A stretch of DNA of 64,000 nucleotides. It comes from Chelatococcus sp. (lineage in GTDB: Bacteria > Pseudomonadota > Alphaproteobacteria > Rhizobiales > Beijerinckiaceae). The stretch covers positions 1-64,000 of the forward strand of contig QFQY01000022.1 in assembly GCA_003248805.1 (NCBI GenBank), written 5' to 3'. Below are positions 59,150 to 64,000 of the stretch, piece after piece. The notes below the pieces were generated by a model. It saw only the letters and a list, made by a program, of their open reading frames with translations. It was not told the DNA's origin and did not search any database. Both the position numbers and the translations under genes were made by a program. Position 1 is the first letter of the stretch. Each line of letters begins with the position of its first letter.

Positions 59150-60433
59150 GTGACCGAGGACAGCTACCACAAGGACAGGATCGCCAATCGCCGGCTCCAC
59201 CCGGAAACCCTGATGATGGGCTACGGCTATTCCCCGGCGATGTCCGAAGGCTCGCTCAAGCCGCCGGTCTTCCTGACCTCCACCTTCGTCTTCGAGAACG
59301 CCCAGCAGGGCAAGGACTTCTTCGACCTGACCTCGGGCCGGCGACAGCTCAAGCCTGGCGAGAAGTCGGGACTGGTCTATTCCCGCTTCAACCACCCCAA
59401 CATGGAAATCCTGGAGGATCGCCTGGCGATCTGGGACGAGGCGGAGCGCTGCGCCGTCTTCGCCAGCGGCATGGCGGCGATCGCGACGACCTGCTTCGCC
59501 TTCCTGCGGCCCGGCGACACGATCCTCCACTCCCGCCCGCTCTATGGCGGCAGCGAGACGCTGCTGAAGAACCAGATGGGAGCGTTCGGCGTCACGCCCT
59601 TCGGCTTCACCGACGGTCTCGACGCCGCGCAGATGCGGGCGGTGGCGAAGGCCGCCGCCGCCAAGGGGCGCGTCGGGATGATCCTCGTCGAGACGCCGGC
59701 CAACCCGACGAACGGCCTCGTCGACCTCGCAGCCTGCAAGGCGATCGCCGACGAACTCGGCCAGTCGCAGGGCCATCGCCCGCCCGTCGTGGTCGACAAC
59801 ACCATGCTCGGGCCGAAATACCAGAAACCGTTGCAGCAGGGCGCCGATCTCTCACTGCTCTCGCTGACGAAATATGTCGGCGGCCATTCCGACCTCGTCG
59901 GCGGTTCGATCAGCGGCTCCGACGCGCTGGTGCGGCAGGTCAAGGGCTGGCGCGGCTCGCTCGGCACGCAACTCGACCCGAATTCCTGCTGGATGCTGAT
60001 GCGCTCGCTCGAGACGCTCGACATCCGCATGAGCCGCGCCAACGAGAATGCGAGGCTCGTCGCCGAGTATCTCGAAGGCCATCCGAAGGTGGCGAAGGTG
60101 CATTACCTCGGCAATCTGGCGCCGGACGATCCGCGCAAGCCCGTGTTCGACCGGCAGTGCACGGCGCCGGGCTCGACCTTCGCCTTCGACGTGAAGGGCG
60201 GGGAGAAGGAGGCCTTCGCGCTGCTCGACCATCTCCAGATCATGAAGCTCGCGGTCAGCCTCGGCGGAACCGAGACGCTGGTCTCGCATCCGGCCGCGAT
60301 GACGCATTCGGGCGTCGCGCGGGAACTGCGCGAGGAGATCGGGCTCACCGACGCGCTGATCCGCATCTCCGTCGGCATCGAGAACATCGAGGACCTGATC
60401 TCCGATCTGGCGCAGGCTTTCGAGGCCGTGTGA
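59150..60433 (+). CDS. Cystathionine gamma-synthase family PLP enzyme
   Basis: A 427-residue PLP enzyme of the Cys/Met metabolism family. The PLP lysine lies in LTKYVGGHSD (near residue 240). Substrate-side motifs are GLVYSRFNHPN and FASGMAAIATTC. ETLVSHPAAMTHSGV is the typical late motif. The start is GTG 59150, with AAGGGAGGA 7 bases upstream. The upstream open frame is not coding. It could be a methionine gamma-lyase, a cystathionine synthase or a homocysteine-type enzyme; the sequence alone does not decide. It is coupled to the lytic transglycosylase gene by a 4-base overlap. Confidence 0.88.
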   Translation: MTEDSYHKDRIANRRLHPETLMMGYGYSPAMSEGSLKPPVFLTSTFVFENAQQGKDFFDLTSGRRQLKPGEKSGLVYSRFNHPNMEILEDRLAIWDEAERCAVFASGMAAIATTCFAFLRPGDTILHSRPLYGGSETLLKNQMGAFGVTPFGFTDGLDAAQMRAVAKAAAAKGRVGMILVETPANPTNGLVDLAACKAIADELGQSQGHRPPVVVDNTMLGPKYQKPLQQGADLSLLSLTKYVGGHSDLVGGSISGSDALVRQVKGWRGSLGTQLDPNSCWMLMRSLETLDIRMSRANENARLVAEYLEGHPKVAKVHYLGNLAPDDPRKPVFDRQCTAPGSTFAFDVKGGEKEAFALLDHLQIMKLAVSLGGTETLVSHPAAMTHSGVARELREEIGLTDALIRISVGIENIEDLISDLAQAFEAV

Positions 60434-61275
60434 TCCGGACGCTCGGCCGCATACTTTGCCGCATCCTTGGCAGCGCTCTCCTGGGTGCGGTGCTCTGCGC
60501 GCCGATGGCTTCGGCCGAGGAGAGCACCGCGCAGACGATCTGCCGGCTGATCGAGGCGGCGGCTCAGGTGCATGACCTGCCGAGCGCGTTCTTCACCCGC
60601 TTGATCTGGCGGGAGAGCAGCTTTCGCCCTCATGTCACCAGCCGCGCCGGGGCTCAGGGCATCGCGCAGTTCATGCCCGGCACGGCGCGCGAGCGCAGCG
60701 TGTCGGACCCGTTCGATCCCGAGGTGGCGATTCCGGCTTCCGCCGCGTTTCTGGCGGAGCTGAAGAAGCGCTTCGGCAATCTCGGCCTCGCGGCGGCGGC
60801 CTATAACGCCGGGCCCAACCGTGTGGCGCGCTGGCTCGCGGAGGGAGGAGGGCTGCCGTTGGAGACCCGCGGCTATGTCCGCTTCGTGACCGGCCGCTCG
60901 GCGGAGGAGTGGCGCCCCGAGGCAGGGCAGGTGCCCGTCGAGCCGCCCGCCACGTCGGACTGCCTGACGGTGGTCGCCTCCATCCGCGTGACCGAGCCCG
61001 CGATCCTGATCGAGGGGGCCTATGCGCCCTTCGGTGTCCAGCTCGCGGGCAATCCGTCGAAGGCGCGTGCGGTCGCGGCCTATCAAAGGGTGGTCGCTCG
61101 TTTCCCTGCGCTGCTGGCGGAGAAGCCGACGCTGGTCCTCGGATCGTCCGTGCCGGGGCGGGGCCGGGGACGCTTCTACCGCGTCCGCCTGCCGGCGCAG
61201 ACGCTCAAGGAGGCGAGCCTGTTCTGCAATCGCCTGCGGCAGGCCGGCGGAAGCTGCGCGGTGCTGCGCAACTGA
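60430..61275 (+). CDS. Lytic transglycosylase with C-terminal SPOR-like domain
   Basis: A 281-residue periplasmic protein. The signal is at residues 1-29, then the SLT domain (about 35-155) with catalytic Glu62 in LIWRESSF, GAQGIAQFMPGT and AAYNAGPNRV. It cleaves murein glycan strands. The C-terminal part (about 200-281) resembles a SPOR domain (FYRVRLPAQTLKEASLFCNR), which would bind denuded septal peptidoglycan. The start is GTG 60430 inside the stop of the PLP enzyme gene. It lies upstream of a repeat that may end transcription. Confidence 0.87.
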   Translation: MIRTLGRILCRILGSALLGAVLCAPMASAEESTAQTICRLIEAAAQVHDLPSAFFTRLIWRESSFRPHVTSRAGAQGIAQFMPGTARERSVSDPFDPEVAIPASAAFLAELKKRFGNLGLAAAAYNAGPNRVARWLAEGGGLPLETRGYVRFVTGRSAEEWRPEAGQVPVEPPATSDCLTVVASIRVTEPAILIEGAYAPFGVQLAGNPSKARAVAAYQRVVARFPALLAEKPTLVLGSSVPGRGRGRFYRVRLPAQTLKEASLFCNRLRQAGGSCAVLRN

Positions 61276-61338
61276 GCGGCTTTGCCGGAGCCATCGACCC
61301 CTCAGTCCTCATCCTGAGCGTCTGACAGAAGATTCCAG

Positions 61339-61383
61339 CCCTCATCCTGAGGAAGCCCGGAGGGCTGTCTCGAAGGATGAGGG
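61339..61383. repeat. Palindromic repeat, family B
   Basis: CCCTCATCCTGAGGAAGCCC, then GGAGGGCTGTCTCGAAGGAT and GAGGG. The arms CCCTCATCCT and GAAGGATGAGGG pair. It lies between the convergent transglycosylase and DUF3750 genes. A partial second arm (CCTCATCCTGAGCG) is at 61308-61321. It is related to 31851-31961. Confidence 0.8.
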
Positions 61384-61401
61384 CTGAGGCTTACCAACGG
61401 C

Positions 61402-62139
61402 TCAGAGGCCCACGCGCCCCCAGCCCGGAAGCTTCAGCGCCGGTTGGCGCAGATCGAGGCCCGCGACCAACCCGAGCAGGTTGATCTCGACGCCCTCGAC
61501 CCAGCCCAGGGTCAGGCCCGCCAGCCCGTAGGCCGAGGCCTGGATGCCGGTCCGGCTGGGCGTCAGGCCGGCGAACAGGCCGTCCTCGCGAAAATCCTTG
61601 CCGATCGCGGTCGGGGGCAGAGCCCGCTCGAGCTCGGGGACCTCGCTCAGCACATGCTGGACGAAGCTGTTCGAATTCGGCCCCGGCCAGGCGAGATAGC
61701 TTCCGGGCGAGACATAGGCGTAGCTCTTCACCGCCTCCCGGATGCGCGGGATCAGCCGTTCTGCCGCCTCGCCGCGCAGCTCGGCCACGGGTTCCGGGAT
61801 GTTGCCGTACCAGCGCCCGTCCGCCTCGCGATGGTTGACGCGCACCGGCGCGCCCCAGCCCACGACGTCGAAGCGCGTATAGGCGCTCGCGCCCTTCTCC
61901 TTCACCACGACCCAGGAATGATGGGCGAAGATGCCGCGCCAGCGCCCGATCCGCGCGGCGAAGACATGGACGGTCGCCTCCGGCTCGATGCTGGCGGCCG
62001 GCAGCAGCTTCGCGCTCGACCAGTCGGCCCGGACCCAGGTGTCGGCCTTCGTCTGCATCGACCACCAGGCGGCGTGCGTCGCGACCGGCACGAGGAACAC
62101 GATCAGGAAGAACAGCAGGAAACGGCGGAGATGGCGCAT
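61402..62139 (-). CDS. DUF3750 family protein
   Basis: A 245-residue protein with an N-terminal membrane anchor or uncleaved signal (MRHLRRFLLFFLIVFLVPVA). The rest is a soluble domain with HHSWVVVKEKGASAYTRFDV and GPNSNSFVQHVL, which I recognise as DUF3750. It is conserved in alphaproteobacteria and of unknown role, probably facing the periplasm. A Cys/His/Asn arrangement around HHSW and NSNSF could suggest an NlpC/P60-like peptidase relic, but the Cys is not seen. ATG 62139 is chosen over TTG 62148. Confidence 0.8.
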   Translation of the reverse strand: MRHLRRFLLFFLIVFLVPVATHAAWWSMQTKADTWVRADWSSAKLLPAASIEPEATVHVFAARIGRWRGIFAHHSWVVVKEKGASAYTRFDVVGWGAPVRVNHREADGRWYGNIPEPVAELRGEAAERLIPRIREAVKSYAYVSPGSYLAWPGPNSNSFVQHVLSEVPELERALPPTAIGKDFREDGLFAGLTPSRTGIQASAYGLAGLTLGWVEGVEINLLGLVAGLDLRQPALKLPGWGRVGL

Positions 62140-62290
62140 GGCCCGCAAATATCATGGCCGGCATGTTGCATCGCAAGGCAGCCTGTCTTCACGGTCGCGC
62201 GAAGGGAGGCTCGTGCGCCGGCTTGAGGCCTTCGGTCAAGCTGATAGGTTGCGCGGCGGCGCGAGCCGAAAAGGGGGAGTTGGCAGCACG

Positions 62291-63403
62291 ATGGGATTCT
62301 CTGGCCTGGTGAGAGGGGTTCTGGCGGGCGCGGCGTTCGGCCTCGCGCTGGCGGCCCCGGTCGCGGCACATGCGCAGGACAAGCAGCTGCGCATCTACAA
62401 CTGGTCGGACTATGTCGACCCCGAGGTGCTGGACGCCTTCAAGAAGGAAACCGGCATCGAGGTCGTCTACGACACCTTCGACCAGATGGAGACGGTCGAG
62501 ACCAAGCTGCTCGCCGGCAAGACGGGCTATGACCTCGTCGTGGTGACGGCCTCCTTCCTGCCGCGCCATATCCCGCTCGGGCTCTACCGGCCCATCGACG
62601 CCGCCAAGGCGCCGAACCTGACCCATCTCTGGCCGGAGATCCGGAGCCGCCTCGCCAAATACGACCCCGGCAACACATACGCCGTGAACTACATGTGGGG
62701 GACGACGGGCATCGGCTACAACGTCGCCAAGGTGAAGGAGCGCCTCGGCCCCGACGCCGTGATCGATTCCTGGAAGACCGTCTTCGATCCGGACCAGTTG
62801 AAGAAGCTCTCGAACTGCGGCGTCCATGTCCTCGACGCGGTCGAGGAGATGTTCCCGGCCGCGCTGCGCTATCTCGGGCTCGATCCTGATTCGAAGAACG
62901 AGGCCGACCTGAACAAGGCCGGCGAACTCCTGCGCAAGATCAGGCCCTACATCCAGAAGTTCCACTCCTCGGAGTACATCAACGCGCTCGCCAACGGCGA
63001 TATCTGCCTCGCCGTCGGCTATTCCGGCGACATCCTGCAGGCGAGGAAGCGGGCCGAGGAGGCGAAGAACAAGGTCGAGGTCGCCTATGCGATCCCGAAG
63101 GAGGGCGCCCTGATGTGGTTCGATTCCTTCGTCATTCCGAAGGACGCGGCCCATGTCGACGCGGCGCTGAAGTTCATCGACTTCGTCAACCGGCCCGCCA
63201 TGGCGGCGAAGAATTCGGACTTCATCCAGTATGCCAACGGGAACGTCGCCTCGAAGCCGCTGCTCTCGGCGGCCGTGCGCGACAATCCCGGCATCTACCC
63301 GCCGGATGCGGTCATGGCCCGCCTCTACACGATCACGCCCTACGACCAGAAGGCGCAGAGGCTGGTCAACCGGCTCTGGACCAGGGTGAAGACCGGCAAA
63401 TGA
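62291..63403 (+). CDS. potF: Polyamine (putrescine) ABC substrate-binding protein PotF-like
   Basis: A 370-residue periplasmic binding protein with a signal peptide (cleavage near HA-QD) and the family start QLRIYNWSDYVDPEVLDAF. GYDLVVVTASFLPRHIPLGL and FDSFVIPKDAAH fit PotF/PotD. It binds putrescine or spermidine for import. It is followed 10 bases later by the potG-like ATPase gene. ATG 62291 is 13 or more bases from the GGGGGAG upstream, so the spacing is a little long. Confidence 0.92.
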   Translation: MGFSGLVRGVLAGAAFGLALAAPVAAHAQDKQLRIYNWSDYVDPEVLDAFKKETGIEVVYDTFDQMETVETKLLAGKTGYDLVVVTASFLPRHIPLGLYRPIDAAKAPNLTHLWPEIRSRLAKYDPGNTYAVNYMWGTTGIGYNVAKVKERLGPDAVIDSWKTVFDPDQLKKLSNCGVHVLDAVEEMFPAALRYLGLDPDSKNEADLNKAGELLRKIRPYIQKFHSSEYINALANGDICLAVGYSGDILQARKRAEEAKNKVEVAYAIPKEGALMWFDSFVIPKDAAHVDAALKFIDFVNRPAMAAKNSDFIQYANGNVASKPLLSAAVRDNPGIYPPDAVMARLYTITPYDQKAQRLVNRLWTRVKTGK

Positions 63404-63413
63404 GGCCGGTCGA

Positions 63414-64000
63414 ATGACGGCCGTCCCGCGCAACGCATCCGCGCACAGGGCCTCCGCGCGCAAGGGCTCGCCCGGAAGCCTGCGCCGGTCGTTCCACCCC
63501 TGGAACGATCCGGCGGCGAAGCCGCTGGTCGAGCTTGTGGGCGTGACCAGGCGCTTCGGCGATGTCGTGGCGGTGGACGGGGTTTCGCTGGCTCTGCACG
63601 GCCGCGAGTTCTTCGCCCTGCTCGGCCCCTCGGGCTGCGGCAAGACGACCCTTATGCGCATGCTCGCCGGCTTCGAGCAGCCGGACGAGGGCCGTATCCT
63701 GCTCGACGGGCAGGACATCACCGCGATGCCGCCGCATCTGCGGCCGGTCAACATGATGTTCCAGTCCTATGCGCTGTTCCCGCATCTCTCGGTCGCCGGC
63801 AACATCGCCTATGGCCTCAAGCGCGAGGGTCTGCCGCGCGCCGAGATCGCCGCCCGCGTCGAGGAGATGCTCGCGCTCGTGAAGCTCGAGGGCCTGGGGC
63901 GGCGTCGCCCGGACCAGCTCTCCGGCGGCCAGCGCCAGCGCGTCGCCCTGGCGCGCGCGATCGCCAAGCGTCCGAAACTCCTGCTTCTGGACGAGCCCAT
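63414..64000 (+). CDS. potG: Polyamine ABC ATPase PotG-like (3' end outside window)
   Basis: The first 195 residues of an ATPase of the spermidine/putrescine class. A 40-residue tail rich in Arg, Ala and Ser precedes the fold. Walker A is GPSGCGKTT (near residue 72), the Q-loop is MMFQSYALFPHLSV, the signature is LSGGQRQRV and the sequence ends within Walker B (LLLLDEP). The gene is cut by the window end before the regulatory TOBE domain. The two permease genes are expected to follow. Confidence 0.92.
   Translation, partial: MTAVPRNASAHRASARKGSPGSLRRSFHPWNDPAAKPLVELVGVTRRFGDVVAVDGVSLALHGREFFALLGPSGCGKTTLMRMLAGFEQPDEGRILLDGQDITAMPPHLRPVNMMFQSYALFPHLSVAGNIAYGLKREGLPRAEIAARVEEMLALVKLEGLGRRRPDQLSGGQRQRVALARAIAKRPKLLLLDEP

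Noticed and set aside
1..64000. RNA genes (tRNA, rRNA) and riboswitches of known classes
   Set aside because: I saw no cloverleaf, conserved rRNA segments or known riboswitch cores in the intergenic regions. All gaps are short and are mostly palindromic repeats or promoters.

Overview
This 64 kb window is high-GC, gene-dense chromosomal DNA from an alphaproteobacterium, most likely a member of the Hyphomicrobiales (Rhizobiales). My best guess is Bosea or a close relative. The assignment is an inference from gene content: a Growth Pole Ring-like coiled-coil giant, an Mla operon with a STAS-fused permease, an R. etli-type asparaginase, a TIGR03808-type Tat protein and several rhizobial-style intergenic palindromes. 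I see no rRNA, tRNA, CRISPR array, insertion sequence or prophage. No stretch longer than about 300 bases lacks a gene.

Layout. 1-2 kb: the end of an ABC permease gene, then an FAD oxidase. 2-8 kb: an uncharacterised helical protein, divergent from a lipid-trafficking operon (mlaE, mlaF, mlaD, lipoprotein) with a hairpin terminator; then a DnaB-like ATPase without the helicase N-domain. 8-14 kb: a 1911-residue membrane-anchored coiled-coil protein like Agrobacterium GPR, divergent from a lone HPt protein. 14.6-21.4 kb: ferredoxin, MFS transporter, universal stress protein, membrane protein, CoxE-like VWA protein, HU, an FAD monooxygenase and two PilZ proteins. 21.5-26.6 kb: a complete branched-chain-type ABC importer (SBP, H, M, G, F) ending in a cupin gene. 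An almost identical AAGCTT-centred palindrome lies in front of both the FAD monooxygenase and this importer, which suggests one regulon, probably for an aromatic or related acid.

26.8-38.3 kb is a purine block. A BMP-family binding protein, two permeases and a double ATPase are followed upstream by xdhC, xdhB and xdhA, with guaD divergent. Together these could import purine bases or nucleosides, deaminate guanine to xanthine and oxidise xanthine to urate. The xdhA gene carries an intergenic-type palindromic repeat inside its reading frame.

38.4-47.1 kb: a class IV (D-amino acid) aminotransferase, a D-2-hydroxyacid dehydrogenase, an oligopeptide importer (oppA, oppB, oppC, fused double ATPase) and a secreted alpha/beta hydrolase. 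47.2-52.6 kb: malic enzyme, a stand-alone Lrp/AsnC ligand-binding domain, a kynurenine-formamidase-like hydrolase, a ReAV-type asparaginase and a MazEF-type toxin-antitoxin pair. 52.6-62.1 kb: a Tat-exported beta-helix protein, a pyroglutamyl-peptidase-like protein, MeaB, three consecutive exported alpha/beta hydrolases, a cystathionine-gamma-synthase-family enzyme coupled to a lytic transglycosylase, and a DUF3750 protein. 62.3-64 kb: a polyamine binding protein and its ATPase, cut by the window end.

The most notable signals are the shared operator, the palindromic repeat that became coding in xdhA, the dense and diverse palindromic repeat families (at least five), and the GPR-like gene with five perfect-period 66-bp tandem repeats.
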